Below are positions 33,917 to 43,241 of a stretch of DNA of 45,976 bases, piece after piece. A program made the position numbers and the translations under genes. Below the pieces are notes generated by a model, which was given only the letters and a program-made list of their open reading frames with translations, made no database searches and was not told the DNA's origin. The stretch comes from Gammaproteobacteria bacterium (GTDB lineage: Bacteria > Pseudomonadota > Gammaproteobacteria > SZUA-229), in contig JABDRN010000066.1 in the NCBI GenBank assembly GCA_013041745.1, positions 1 through 45,976 of the forward strand, read 5' to 3'. Each line of letters opens with the position of its first letter. The stretch's first letter is position 1.

Positions 33917-36900
33917 ATGGATCAAACTGAAACCCTGACGATTGATGGTAACCAGGCGGCGGCAGAGATCGCACATCTGACCAACGAGGTTATCGCCATA
34001 TACCCGATCACACCGGCATCACCCATGGGTGAGTGGGCGGATGAATGGTCATCACGCAAGCGGCCTAACCTCTGGGGCAGTGTGCCGCGGATCATCGAGA
34101 TGCAGAGTGAAGGCGGTGCTGCCGGCACTATCCACGGTGCTTTACAGACCGGTGCGCTGACCACGACGTTTACCGCTTCCCAGGGACTGTTGCTGATGAT
34201 CCCGAATATGTTCAAGATCGCCGGCGAATTGTCACCCGCCGTATTTCATGTCGCCGCGCGGTCCATCGCTGCACAGGCGCTGTCGATCTTTGGTGACCAT
34301 AGTGATGTCATGGCGGCACGCACCACCGGTTTTGCTTTTCTTGCTTCCGGCAGCCCCCAGGAAGTGATGGATATGGCCTTGATAGCACAGGCGTCAACGC
34401 TGGAATCACGCATCCCCATGGTGCATTTCTTCGATGGATTTCGTACCTCGCATGAAGTGGCAAAGATCAGGGCCATCGATATCGATCTCATCAGAAAGAT
34501 GATCAGTCAGCAGAGTATCACGGCGCATCGCCAGCGTGCACTGTCACCCGAGCATCCGGTGGTACGCGGCACCTCGCAGAACCCCGACGTCTTCTTCCAG
34601 GCACGTGAATCGGTTAATCCCTATTACCTGGCGATGCCGGGCATCGTGCAGAAAGTGATGGACCGGTTCGCCGAATTGACTGGGCGCTCATACCGGCTGT
34701 TCGATTATATCGGCTCGGCGGATGCTGAAAAAGTAATCGTACTGATGGGGTCCGGTGCAGAGACAGCCGAGGAGACGGTCGGCTACCTCAACCGCCAGGG
34801 CGAAAAAACCGGCGTGCTCAAAGTGCGCCTGTTCCGCCCCTTCGATGCCGCTGCATTGCTGGCAGCCCTGCCGGTGACGACGAAATCCATCGCAGTGCTC
34901 GACCGCACCAAGGAGCCGGGTGCTGGTGGTGAGCCGCTGTATAAAGACATCGTTACCGCGCTGGCGCAAGGCGAAACGGGTTTCGAGCAGCCGCCAAAGA
35001 TCATCGGCGGACGTTACGGTCTGTCATCCAAAGAGTTTACCCCGGCGATGGTCAAGGCCATATTTGATGAGCTGGCTGCCGAGCAGCCTAAAAACCATTT
35101 TACTGTCGGTATCCATGATGACCTCACACACAGCAGCCTGGACTGGGACGAAAGTTTTCGCACCGATGCGCACGACACAACTTTCCAGGCGGTGTTCTAT
35201 GGGCTGGGCAGTGACGGCACGGTCGGTGCCAACAAGAACAGTATCAAGATCATCGGTGAGTCGACCGCTAAGTATGCGCAGGGGTATTTCGTTTACGATT
35301 CGAAGAAGTCAGGTGCAGTAACCGTCTCTCACCTACGCTTCGGTGATAAACCGATACATTCTTCTTACCTGATAGAAACCGGTGACGCTGATTTTGTCGC
35401 CTGTCATCAGCCGGTCTTCCTGGAACGTTATCCCATGCTCGACAAGGCGGCAGACGGGGCTGTGTTCCTGTTGAATACAGCGCTGGCCCCTGAGGATGTC
35501 TGGCCCAGCCTGCCGGAAAATATGCAGCAGCAGATCATCGATAAAAACATCCAGGTGTATTGCATCGATGCTTATAAGATCGCATCCATAAGCGGCATGG
35601 GTAACCGCATCAACACCATCATGCAGACCTGCTTCTTCTCGATCTCCGGTGTCCTGCCCGCTGATGTCGCGATAAAAGCGATCAAGGACGCGGTAGAAAA
35701 AACCTATGGCAGGAAAGGCAAACGCCTGGTCGAACTGAATTTCAAAGCTATCGATGAGACACTGGCAAACCTTTATGAAGTCGATATACCGCAAAAGGTC
35801 GATGCCCGTTTTGACCTGGGCAATGTCATCGCTGACAGCGCACCGGACTTCGTCAAAAAAGTTACCGGTGAGATTATCGCCGGCCGCGGTGATCAGATAC
35901 CGGTAAGCCTGTTTCCAGATGATGGTACCTATCCTCTGGGTACCGCGGCTTACGAGAAACGTAATATCGCGCAGGAGATTCCAGTGCTCGATGAGAACCT
36001 GTGTACCCAGTGCGGCAAGTGTCCGCTGGTCTGTCCGCATGGTGTTATCCGTAGCAAGGTGTTCGATGAAAGCTTGCTCAGTGGTGCTTCAGAGTCTTTC
36101 AAGTCGATGCCGATCAAGGGCAAGGATTTTCCGCAGGGCCTGCGTATGAGTTACCAGGTAGCGCCGGAAGACTGTACCGGCTGCGGCTTATGTGCTGACA
36201 TCTGCCCGATTCGCGACAAGAGCAACGCCAGCCATAAAGCCTTGAACATGGTGCCTTACACCCCCGAACTGCGGCAGCAGGAAAGAGAGAACTGGGATTA
36301 TTTTCTGACCCTTCCTGAGTATGACCGTACGGCAGTTAAAACCGGCACCATCAAAGGTGCCATGATCTTGCAGCCGTTGTTCGAATTTTCCGGCGCCTGC
36401 GTCGGCTGCGGTGAAACCCCCTACATCAAACTGGCCAGCCAGCTTTTCGGCGACCGTATGGTGGTGGCCAATGCCACCGGCTGTTCGTCTATCTATGGCG
36501 GTAACCTGCCGACCACGCCGTGGGCAAAAAATCCTCAAGGCCGTGGTCCGGCCTGGTCGAATTCGCTATTTGAAGATAATGCCGAGTTCGGTCTGGGTAT
36601 GCGCCTGGCGATCGATAAGCAGCGTGAATATGCCGCTGAGCTGTTGCAGCAGTTACAGGCTGATATCGGTGATGAACTGGTCGAACAATTACTCGATGCG
36701 GATGAAGCGACAGAAGCAGATATCGCACAGCAGCGGTCACGTATACAGACCTTGCGCAATAAATTAAAGCAACTGGAGTCTCCGGCGGCACGCGAGCTGG
36801 AGAGCGTGGCGGAGAATCTCAGCCGCAAGAGCGTGTGGATAATCGGCGGCGACGGCTGGGCATACGATATCGGTTACGGCGGACTCGACCACGTGCTGGC

Positions 36901-37573
36901 ATCCGGTGAAGACGTCAACATCCTGGTGCTCGACACCGAGGTGTATTCCAATACCGGTGGGCAGACATCGAAAGCGACTCCGCGAGGCGCGGTGGCAAAA
37001 TTCTCGGCCGGCGGCAAAGGCACACCGAAAAAAGATCTCGCCCTGCTGGCGATGGACTATGAGCATGTTTACATCGCGCGTGTCGCCTACGGTGCCAAGG
37101 ATATCCAGACCATGCATGCTTTCCATGAGGCGGAAGCGTATCCGGGGCCGTCGATCATCATCGCTTACTCACCGTGTATCGCACACGGTATCGACCTGGA
37201 GAACAACCATCTGCATCAGCAGCTGGCGGTAAACAGTGGACACTGGCCGCTGTTCCGTTACAATCCGCAGCAGGCTGCTGCAGGTAAGAACCCGCTGCAC
37301 CTGGACTCGAAACCACCGTCTATCCCATACCGGGATTTCATCGAGACCGAGATCCGCTTCAGCATGTTATGGCGCACGCATCCCGAAGATGCGGAGAGAT
37401 TCCTCGAGCAGTCGCAGCAGGAAGTGCTGCACCGTTACCATTATTATGAACAGCTGGCAGGCCTGGAGTGGCCGGAAGAGGGTGATCTCGAACCACCGCA
37501 TAGAAAGTTAAAAGCAGCAGAAAAATCTAAAGCACCGGCGGCAGCGCCAGACACCAAGGAGCAGACATTATGA
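33917..37573 (+). CDS. nifJ: Pyruvate:ferredoxin (flavodoxin) oxidoreductase, single-chain
   Basis: A 1218-residue homodimer-type PFOR that converts pyruvate and CoA to acetyl-CoA and CO2 while reducing ferredoxin or flavodoxin, or the reverse. Domain order: N-terminal TPP-binding region (IYPITPASPMGEWADEWS), CoA-binding domain, a ferredoxin domain with two 4Fe-4S motifs (Cys696, 699, 702, 706 in CTQCGKCPLVCPHG and Cys753, 756, 759, 763 in CTGCGLCADICP), and a C-terminal TPP domain with GACVGCGETPY (Cys828, 831), ATGCSSIYGG and ILVLDTEVYSNTGGQ. The proximal cluster cysteines are all present. The last 30 residues are Ala/Lys-rich. It overlaps the next gene by four bases. Confidence 0.97.
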   Translation: MDQTETLTIDGNQAAAEIAHLTNEVIAIYPITPASPMGEWADEWSSRKRPNLWGSVPRIIEMQSEGGAAGTIHGALQTGALTTTFTASQGLLLMIPNMFKIAGELSPAVFHVAARSIAAQALSIFGDHSDVMAARTTGFAFLASGSPQEVMDMALIAQASTLESRIPMVHFFDGFRTSHEVAKIRAIDIDLIRKMISQQSITAHRQRALSPEHPVVRGTSQNPDVFFQARESVNPYYLAMPGIVQKVMDRFAELTGRSYRLFDYIGSADAEKVIVLMGSGAETAEETVGYLNRQGEKTGVLKVRLFRPFDAAALLAALPVTTKSIAVLDRTKEPGAGGEPLYKDIVTALAQGETGFEQPPKIIGGRYGLSSKEFTPAMVKAIFDELAAEQPKNHFTVGIHDDLTHSSLDWDESFRTDAHDTTFQAVFYGLGSDGTVGANKNSIKIIGESTAKYAQGYFVYDSKKSGAVTVSHLRFGDKPIHSSYLIETGDADFVACHQPVFLERYPMLDKAADGAVFLLNTALAPEDVWPSLPENMQQQIIDKNIQVYCIDAYKIASISGMGNRINTIMQTCFFSISGVLPADVAIKAIKDAVEKTYGRKGKRLVELNFKAIDETLANLYEVDIPQKVDARFDLGNVIADSAPDFVKKVTGEIIAGRGDQIPVSLFPDDGTYPLGTAAYEKRNIAQEIPVLDENLCTQCGKCPLVCPHGVIRSKVFDESLLSGASESFKSMPIKGKDFPQGLRMSYQVAPEDCTGCGLCADICPIRDKSNASHKALNMVPYTPELRQQERENWDYFLTLPEYDRTAVKTGTIKGAMILQPLFEFSGACVGCGETPYIKLASQLFGDRMVVANATGCSSIYGGNLPTTPWAKNPQGRGPAWSNSLFEDNAEFGLGMRLAIDKQREYAAELLQQLQADIGDELVEQLLDADEATEADIAQQRSRIQTLRNKLKQLESPAARELESVAENLSRKSVWIIGGDGWAYDIGYGGLDHVLASGEDVNILVLDTEVYSNTGGQTSKATPRGAVAKFSAGGKGTPKKDLALLAMDYEHVYIARVAYGAKDIQTMHAFHEAEAYPGPSIIIAYSPCIAHGIDLENNHLHQQLAVNSGHWPLFRYNPQQAAAGKNPLHLDSKPPSIPYRDFIETEIRFSMLWRTHPEDAERFLEQSQQEVLHRYHYYEQLAGLEWPEEGDLEPPHRKLKAAEKSKAPAAAPDTKEQTL

Positions 37574-38565
37574 TCGATCTGAGCACTGAATACCTGGGAC
37601 TAAAGCTGGTTAATCCGCTGGTGCCTTCTTCGTCTCCGTTAACAGGCGAGCTCGACACAGCAAAGAAGATGGAGGATGCGGGTGCTTCTGCATTGGTCCT
37701 GCCATCTCTTTTTGAAGAAGTGATCGAGCATGAGCAGAAACAGCTCGAACGTTTCGTGCATTCGCAGTCACTGGGCAGTTATGAAGCACAGTCCTACCAG
37801 CCGATACCGGAAGATTACGGCAGTGAACTGGATAACTACCTGGAGCGAATCGAGCAATTTAAATCGGCACTGGGTATCCCGGTCATCGCCAGCCTGAATG
37901 GCATCTCCACCAGCGGCTGGATAGATACCGGTAAAGAGTTGCAACAGGCCGGCGCCGATGCACTGGAACTGAACGTGTATTATATTGCAGCAGATCCGGG
38001 CACCAGCGGTGAAGATGTGGAGAACCGTTACCTGCAGCTGTTGGCAGACCTGCGTGAACATATCACTGTCCCGGTCACCATGAAACTCTCATCACAGTTT
38101 TCTTCGGTGGCGAACATGGTGGCTAAGCTACAACAGGCCGGTGCACAGGGCGTATCACTATTCAACCGTTTTTATCAGCCGGACATCGACCTGGAAACAT
38201 TGCATATCAAACCGGCGCTGGAGCTGTCCAGCTCGGTAGAGTCACTGTTACGGATTCGCTGGATCGCGATGATCCGCGGACGTGTTGATCTGTCTATCGC
38301 AGCGACCGGCGGTTTTCATCAGACAGAAGATATCGTTAAGGCTTTGCTGGCAGGGGCAGATGTTACCCACCTGTGCAGCGTGCTCCTGCAAAAAGGGCCG
38401 GATCATATCGCCGTGCTTAAGCAGGAGCTGGAAGAATGGTTAGAGCAACACGAGTATGAGTCTGTTGCACAGATGAAAGGCAGCGTAAGCCAGTCATGTG
38501 CCATCAACCCGGCTGCCCTCGAGCACAGCAACTATATGCATGTGATCAAAAGTTACGGGCAGTAG
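37570..38565 (+). CDS. Dihydroorotate dehydrogenase-like protein coupled to nifJ
   Basis: A 331-residue flavoprotein-like TIM barrel related to dihydroorotate dehydrogenase. It begins MIDLSTEYLGLKLVNPLVPS, followed by ALVLPSLFEEVIEHEQKQLE, IPVIASLNGISTSGW, ADALELNVYY, VPVTMKLSSQFSS, GVSLFNRFYQPDID and LSIAATGGFHQTEDIVKALLAGA. The FMN-phosphate site appears in the last segment. Genes of this type frequently follow nifJ, and the four-base overlap here (ATGA) supports joint translation. Compared with true PyrD, the catalytic Cys/Ser loop is altered, so pyrimidine synthesis is unlikely. The partner role with PFOR is not established. Confidence 0.87.
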   Translation: MIDLSTEYLGLKLVNPLVPSSSPLTGELDTAKKMEDAGASALVLPSLFEEVIEHEQKQLERFVHSQSLGSYEAQSYQPIPEDYGSELDNYLERIEQFKSALGIPVIASLNGISTSGWIDTGKELQQAGADALELNVYYIAADPGTSGEDVENRYLQLLADLREHITVPVTMKLSSQFSSVANMVAKLQQAGAQGVSLFNRFYQPDIDLETLHIKPALELSSSVESLLRIRWIAMIRGRVDLSIAATGGFHQTEDIVKALLAGADVTHLCSVLLQKGPDHIAVLKQELEEWLEQHEYESVAQMKGSVSQSCAINPAALEHSNYMHVIKSYGQ

Positions 38566-38594
38566 CGAAGTCGATCGTTTCTAAAGTAACAGAA

Positions 38595-38618
38595 CCCGCT
38601 GCTATCCTTAGCTGCGGG
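38595..38618. terminator. Hairpin between convergent DHOD-like and glutathione reductase genes
   Basis: CCCGCTGC (38595-38602) and GCTGCGGG (38611-38618) form a 7-pair stem with one T-T mismatch and an 8-base loop. It sits in the 58-base gap between convergent genes. The hairpin is modest and lacks a T run. Confidence 0.45.
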
Positions 38619-38623
38619 CTCGT

Positions 38624-40039
38624 TCAGCTCGCTTCCAGCCACTCCAGGCCGTCATCGATGGCGTGATGCTGTAGTTGCGTGTCATTGGCAACTTTCATCG
38701 TCACCAGTTCTTCGGCGCTGGTCGGATGGATCGCCATGGTACTGTCGAAATCCGCTTTCGTCGCCCCCATGTTCAGCGCGACAGCAAATCCCTGCAGCAT
38801 CTCGTCACTGTTATCACCGATGATGTGTATGCCGACGATCTTTTCATCAGCACCTGCACATACCAGCTTCATCGCTGTTGCCTGGCCATCAGCTTTCAGC
38901 GCATGACGCATCGAAGTGAAGTCGCTCTGGTAGACGGTGATACCATCGCCATAGCGTTCACGAGCCTGGTCTTCCGTGATGCCAACGGTGCCGATCGGCG
39001 GGTGTGAGAACACGACGCTTGGGATGTTATCGTAATCCACCTTGTGATCGTGCTTGCCGTCGAACAGGCGTTCTGCCAGTTTACGGCCGGCTGCGATAGC
39101 AACCGGTGTCAGCGCGACTTTTCCGGTGATATCACCCAGTGCGTATATTCCGCTCACGTTGGTGTTCTGGTAATCATCGACAGGAATCATGCCGTTGCCC
39201 AGCATCTCAACACCGCAAGCTTCCAGGTTAAGCGTCGCAGTATTAGGTGAACGGCCAACTGCCCAGAGCACATGATCAAAACCGGCGATCTTTCTTTCAT
39301 CGCCTGATGATACGATGATGCCCTCATCAGTCTTCGACAGTTCAGTGACCTGGAAGCCGGTCTGTACCCTGATGCCCTGGCGCGTCATCTCTGAGCTCAG
39401 TACCTCGCTTATCATCGGGTCGAACAGTTCCATGATGCGATCTTCCAGCGCGATGATAGTTACCTCTGAACCCAGCGCGCGCAGCACACCGCTGAGCTCA
39501 ACACCGATATAGCCTCCACCGACGATGGCAACTTTTTCTGGCATCTCATCCAGTTCGAAGAAACCATCGGAAGTGATGCCGAGTTCAGCCCCGGGAACAG
39601 GAGGTACTATCGGCTTGCCGCCAGTAGCGATTGCTATGTGGTCGGCGCTGTAGTGCCTGCCATCGACTTCAATGGTTTTATCGCCGACGAATCTGGCATG
39701 GCCGAAGATACGATCGATATTGTTATCCTCGACATGGCCGTTCCAGTAATCATTGATATTGCGTATATAACTTTCTCGACCGCTTACCAGCCTGCTCCAG
39801 TCTGTCATGCCGCGTTTTGCGGTGATGCCGAAATCGCCGGCATCATCGACGGCATGTGCCAGGTTAGCGGCATACCACATGACTTTTTTAGGTACGCAAC
39901 CATTATTAACACAGGTACCGCCGAGACGATGTGATTCTATAATAGCTACTTTCCTGCCTAGCTGAGCGGCTTTCTCAGCGACGGCAAGGCCGCCGCTGCC
40001 GCCACCGATGGCGATCAGATCGTAATGCTTGGTGTTCAT
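38624..40039 (-). CDS. gor: Glutathione-disulfide reductase
   Basis: A 471-residue FAD-dependent pyridine nucleotide-disulphide oxidoreductase that regenerates GSH from GSSG with NADPH. The FAD motif is [16 protein letters not shown], the redox disulphide is Cys43-Cys48 in [16 protein letters not shown], and the NADPH-binding loop is [17 protein letters not shown]. The second FAD motif is [11 protein letters not shown], and the C-terminal catalytic His-Glu pair lies in [21 protein letters not shown] followed by VPKKVMW is the glutathione reductase signature. A hairpin separates this gene from the upstream peroxiredoxin-glutaredoxin gene, which depends on GSH, and an AAGGAG ribosome binding site precedes its own start. 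Confidence 0.95.
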   Translation of the reverse strand: MNTKHYDLIAIGGGSGGLAVAEKAAQLGRKVAIIESHRLGGTCVNNGCVPKKVMWYAANLAHAVDDAGDFGITAKRGMTDWSRLVSGRESYIRNINDYWNGHVEDNNIDRIFGHARFVGDKTIEVDGRHYSADHIAIATGGKPIVPPVPGAELGITSDGFFELDEMPEKVAIVGGGYIGVELSGVLRALGSEVTIIALEDRIMELFDPMISEVLSSEMTRQGIRVQTGFQVTELSKTDEGIIVSSGDERKIAGFDHVLWAVGRSPNTATLNLEACGVEMLGNGMIPVDDYQNTNVSGIYALGDITGKVALTPVAIAAGRKLAERLFDGKHDHKVDYDNIPSVVFSHPPIGTVGITEDQARERYGDGITVYQSDFTSMRHALKADGQATAMKLVCAGADEKIVGIHIIGDNSDEMLQGFAVALNMGATKADFDSTMAIHPTSAEELVTMKVANDTQLQHHAIDDGLEWLEAS

Positions 40040-40067
40040 AATTATTGCTCCTTATATTCAGGTGTTT

Positions 40068-40101
40068 AAACTGCCAGCTGATATTGATCAGCTGGCAGTT
40101 T
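40068..40101 (-). terminator. Strong hairpin between the Prx-Grx gene and gor
   Basis: AAACTGCCAGCTGAT (40068-40082) and ATCAGCTGGCAGTTT (40087-40101) are perfect complements, giving a 15-base-pair stem with a 4-base loop. On the minus strand the stem ends in TTTAAAC and follows the Prx-Grx stop by 12 bases. It should end most transcripts there and let gor be expressed separately or by read-through. Confidence 0.85.
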
Positions 40102-40113
40102 ATTGCCGGGGTA

Positions 40114-40863
40114 TTACGCTGCTTTCTGCAGATTTTTCGCGAGGTAGTTCTCCAGTGCTTCAGAGCCGCCTATGCAATCACCATTGATAAATACCTGTGG
40201 TACCGATGATGTCGCTGAGACTGCGCGTATGGTTGACTCGCTGAAGTCACGGTTCAGCACCAGTTCTTCAAACTCGATGCCGGCATCGTGCAGCATACCC
40301 TTGGCGCGGACACAGTATGGACAGCCCTCACGGCTGAATACTGTTACATCCAGTGGTGCCACAGCGTCCGCTGCGATATATCCCAGCATGGTGTCAGCAT
40401 CTGAGACCTCGAACGGGTCGCCTGGCTCATCCGGCTCGATGAACATCTTCTCGATGACGCCATCTTTCACCAGCATAGAGTAGCGCCATGAGCGATCTCC
40501 GAAGCCGATATCGTTTTTAGGCACCAGCATGCCCATGCCCCTGCTGAAATCACCGTTGCCATCAGGGATGAAAGTGACATTGTCAGCTTTCTGCTCACGT
40601 CGCCATTCGTTCATGACGAAAGCATCATTCACCGAGATGCAGACGACTTCATCGACACCGTGCTGTTTCAATGTCGGTGTCAGCTGGTTGTATCGAGGTA
40701 CGTGTGTCGATGAGCATGTCGGAGTGAAAGCACCCGGCAGCGAGAACACGACGACAGTCTTGCCTTTAAATATTTCATCTGTGGTTATATCGACCCATTC
40801 ATGATTGTCACGAGTATGGAAAGTAACCTGTGGGATTTTTTTGCCTTCTAAATTGTCAAACAT
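40114..40863 (-). CDS. Hybrid peroxiredoxin-glutaredoxin (GSH-dependent peroxidase)
   Basis: A 249-residue natural fusion, like the Haemophilus and Chromatium hybrid Prx5 enzymes, that reduces hydrogen peroxide and organic peroxides with GSH. The N-terminal atypical peroxiredoxin 5 domain (1-165) has the peroxidatic Cys50 in [14 protein letters not shown]. The C-terminal glutaredoxin domain (about 171-245) has the redox pair Cys181-Cys184 in [14 protein letters not shown], plus [15 protein letters not shown] with the GSH-binding VP loop. The glutaredoxin domain delivers electrons from GSH to the oxidised peroxiredoxin. Glutathione reductase is encoded next on the same strand, and an OxyR-like operator with a matching promoter lies upstream. 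Confidence 0.95.
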   Translation of the reverse strand: MFDNLEGKKIPQVTFHTRDNHEWVDITTDEIFKGKTVVVFSLPGAFTPTCSSTHVPRYNQLTPTLKQHGVDEVVCISVNDAFVMNEWRREQKADNVTFIPDGNGDFSRGMGMLVPKNDIGFGDRSWRYSMLVKDGVIEKMFIEPDEPGDPFEVSDADTMLGYIAADAVAPLDVTVFSREGCPYCVRAKGMLHDAGIEFEELVLNRDFSESTIRAVSATSSVPQVFINGDCIGGSEALENYLAKNLQKAA

Positions 40864-40937
40864 AATGTTTCTCCGTTTATTGGTTAACTATCTTCTTTTA
40901 AATTTTTTGGCCGGTGTCATCACTGACCATGGGTATA

Positions 40938-40966
40938 ATTATCAGGCAATCTGAATAATAGTTAAA
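40938..40966 (-). promoter_or_regulatory. Predicted promoter of the Prx-Grx gene
   Basis: On the minus strand TTTAAC (bases 40966-40961) and GATAAT (40943-40938) are separated by exactly 17 bases and would act as -35 and -10 elements. Transcription would begin near 40931, leaving a leader of about 70 bases. The -35 element directly abuts the OxyR-like site, the position for class I activation. Confidence 0.6.
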
Positions 40967-41003
40967 ATTGTTTATAACTAATACTTCGATAGTTTTAAGC
41001 TAT
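40967..41003. promoter_or_regulatory. Near-consensus OxyR operator
   Basis: Two 15-base motifs, ATTGTTTATAACTAA (40967-40981) and ATAGTTTTAAGCTAT (40989-41003), are separated by 7 bases, the spacing of the known OxyR consensus of paired ATAGnTnnnAnCTAT elements. The second matches all ten conserved positions and the first eight of ten. The predicted target is the peroxiredoxin-glutaredoxin gene. Confidence 0.75.
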
Positions 41004-41172
41004 AACTATGCATGCAGGATGCTGCTCGGAGGCGATAGCTGTTAATTGTGTCCCGCGCTCAGGGCGTTTATTCGCAGTAGAAATATTATGAGATCGGGCT
41101 GGCGCTAGCGGTTCGCTTGTTGTGTGTTTCTCAGGATCGCTGGAGAACTGCCAGGGAAATGCCAGGGAAATG

Positions 41173-42357
41173 CTAGTCACATACTCGATTGCGTCCTTTT
41201 GACTTTGCCCTGTATAACGCTTTATCGGCCTGTTTCAGCACATCCCAGGGTGATGAAGCAGCACTTGTCGAGTCTGCCACGCCGATAGATACGGTGACTT
41301 TGACCGATTTCTTTTTCTTTTGCCTGGACCTGTTGTCACTCTTTCTTCGACTGGCGCGGTTTATCACAAATGGCGTGCTGGCGATGGTTTCGCGCAGCTG
41401 CTCGAGATGGGGGATGGCTGTTTCATTATCCTTACCGTTGAATATGACTGAAAACTCCTCGCCGCCATAGCGGTAGCAAGCGCCACCGCCGCTCACCCTG
41501 TTCATCTTCGTCGCGATCATGCGCAGTACCGCGTCGCCGGTATCATGTCCATAGGTATCGTTGAATCTTTTGAAATGGTCGACATCCAGCATGGCAACGG
41601 TATATGTTCCGCTCATCTTTTGAAACTTTTCACGCAAGGCGCGTCTTGCAGGTAATTCGGTCAGTTCATCGAGATAGGCCATACGCCAGGATTCCTGCAG
41701 TACAGCATACAGGCACATCAGCAGCGCGGTACTGCTGAATACATTCAGGCTGCTGTCAGAATCGCCGAAATGGAGCTGAACGATCAGCATGATGAGCACA
41801 CCCAGTCCAGCTGACATGTGCGGAGACGGCCGCAGAAAGTAAAGTACCAGCATCGCGATGGACATCGCAACAGAGATAAACAGAATACTCTGTGATTGCT
41901 GTGTCCAGTCGAAATAACGTGCAGGCAGCCAGTCAGTCATCAGGATGTGGTTAAGCCATCCCGGTGATACCTTCGCTGCTACTATGGAAAAGCCGATGGC
42001 TGAAAACAGTATGACATAGGCAGGTATCGCCCTGATACTGAAGATGCCCCGATCCGGTAGTACGGTAAGCACCAGTAACAACAGTGGCAAGAAAGCGGAG
42101 AGCAGGGCATAGCTCAGACTCGACTGTGCAAGCTCTTTACCGAGTACGATATTAGCTGTGGCAATGAGAAGTACATAAAAAAATACCGAGCTGCGATTGA
42201 AATGGATAGACAAACCGAAGACCAGGGCAGCAAGCACGACCGGAAGAAAGATGATCCCGTTCAAGATGACCTGGGGTAACTGGTCATATCTCTGGTAGCT
42301 ATAGATAGAGAGTGCCAGCAGGATCAGGATTGGCAGCAGGTTTTTAATCACGCTCAT
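41173..42357 (-). CDS. Multi-spanning membrane diguanylate cyclase (GGDEF domain, no I-site)
   Basis: A 394-residue protein. Residues 5-222 form about seven or eight hydrophobic helices, a membrane sensor region without a recognised family. The GGDEF domain begins near DELTELPARRALREK and has AMLDVDHFKRFNDTYGHDTG, then RYGGEEFSVIF (GGEEF at 298-302). Four residues at the I-site position (SGGG) replace RxxD, so product inhibition is not expected. A strongly basic loop (334-350, containing RRKSDNRSRQKKKK) is inserted before SVKVTVSIGVAD. The catalytic residues are intact. It makes cyclic di-GMP in response to an unknown membrane signal. Confidence 0.9.
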   Translation of the reverse strand: MSVIKNLLPILILLALSIYSYQRYDQLPQVILNGIIFLPVVLAALVFGLSIHFNRSSVFFYVLLIATANIVLGKELAQSSLSYALLSAFLPLLLLVLTVLPDRGIFSIRAIPAYVILFSAIGFSIVAAKVSPGWLNHILMTDWLPARYFDWTQQSQSILFISVAMSIAMLVLYFLRPSPHMSAGLGVLIMLIVQLHFGDSDSSLNVFSSTALLMCLYAVLQESWRMAYLDELTELPARRALREKFQKMSGTYTVAMLDVDHFKRFNDTYGHDTGDAVLRMIATKMNRVSGGGACYRYGGEEFSVIFNGKDNETAIPHLEQLRETIASTPFVINRASRRKSDNRSRQKKKKSVKVTVSIGVADSTSAASSPWDVLKQADKALYRAKSKGRNRVCD

Positions 42358-42510
42358 TTAGATATTGTCTGTGTCATTGTGCGTCGATATACGCAGCCGC
42401 TGTTACGATATATAAATTATAGAGGGTATGAGACCTGTTTGTGAGATTGATTGGCTGCTCGTAAGTGTGATTGAATGACAGTTAAAGGGTTACTGTTATC
42501 TACAGGAATA

Positions 42511-43194
42511 ATGAATAAAACAGATCAACTACCATTCGATGAAAGCTGGGCGGAGGCGTTATTGCCTGAGTTCGACAAAGACTATATGCGATCACTCAAG
42601 ACTTTCCTGAGAGAAGAAAAAGATAAGGGCAAGGTCATCTTTCCGCATTCGTCACTCTGGTTTAATGCACTGAACAGTACGCCGCTGGACCAGGTCAGGG
42701 TGGTGATACTGGGGCAGGATCCCTATCCGACACCGGGACATGCTCACGGCCTGTGCTTCTCGGTGATGCCGGAGGTGAAACCGCTGCCGAAATCACTGAT
42801 CAATATCTTCCAGGAGCTGGATGACGACCTCGGCATTAAAAAACAGAACGGTAACCTGCAGGGCTGGGCAGACCAGGGTGTATTATTGCTGAACAGTGTG
42901 CTGACCGTCGAGAGAGGGTTGCCGAACTCGCATCAGGGTAAGGGTTGGGAGATATTTACTGATAAAGTGATCTCGGTAGTTAACGGCCTTGAGCGTCCCG
43001 TCGCCTTCGTGCTCTGGGGATCCTATGCGCAGAAAAAAGGCGCAGTGATCGATGCCTCGCACCACCTGGTGATCCGAGCGCCTCATCCATCGCCGTTGTC
43101 AGCATATCGTGGATTTTTCGGCAGCCGTCCATTCTCCAGCATCAATGGTTTCCTGAAAAAGAACGGGCAGCATGAGATCGACTGGTCTGTCTAG
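42511..43194 (+). CDS. ung: Uracil-DNA glycosylase
   Basis: A 227-residue family 1 uracil-DNA glycosylase, which removes uracil from DNA in base excision repair. The catalytic water-activating motif is VVILGQDPYPTPGHAHG with Asp70, the leucine-intercalation loop is APHPSPLSAYRGFFG with the catalytic His, and FSSINGFLKKNGQHEIDW closes the protein. The ATG at 42511 is preceded by an ACAGGAATA leader and yields a length close to that of E. coli Ung (229). An upstream ATG at 42475 adds 12 residues without support. The gene is monocistronic and followed by a convergent gene. Confidence 0.96.
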   Translation: MNKTDQLPFDESWAEALLPEFDKDYMRSLKTFLREEKDKGKVIFPHSSLWFNALNSTPLDQVRVVILGQDPYPTPGHAHGLCFSVMPEVKPLPKSLINIFQELDDDLGIKKQNGNLQGWADQGVLLLNSVLTVERGLPNSHQGKGWEIFTDKVISVVNGLERPVAFVLWGSYAQKKGAVIDASHHLVIRAPHPSPLSAYRGFFGSRPFSSINGFLKKNGQHEIDWSV

Positions 43195-43241
43195 TCAAAG
43201 ATAGCTGTGACTACCGACTGCTGCCATATCTGCAAGCAGGT

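Larger units (their letters stand above)
40864..41172. other. Intergenic region with OxyR-like regulatory site
   Basis: A spacer of 309 bases between two leftward genes. The half near the peroxidase gene holds the predicted promoter and OxyR operator (40938-41003). The remaining part (41004-41172), directly after the second diguanylate cyclase gene, shows short duplicated text (CCAGGGAAATG twice at about 41151-41171) and no clear terminator. Confidence 0.55.
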
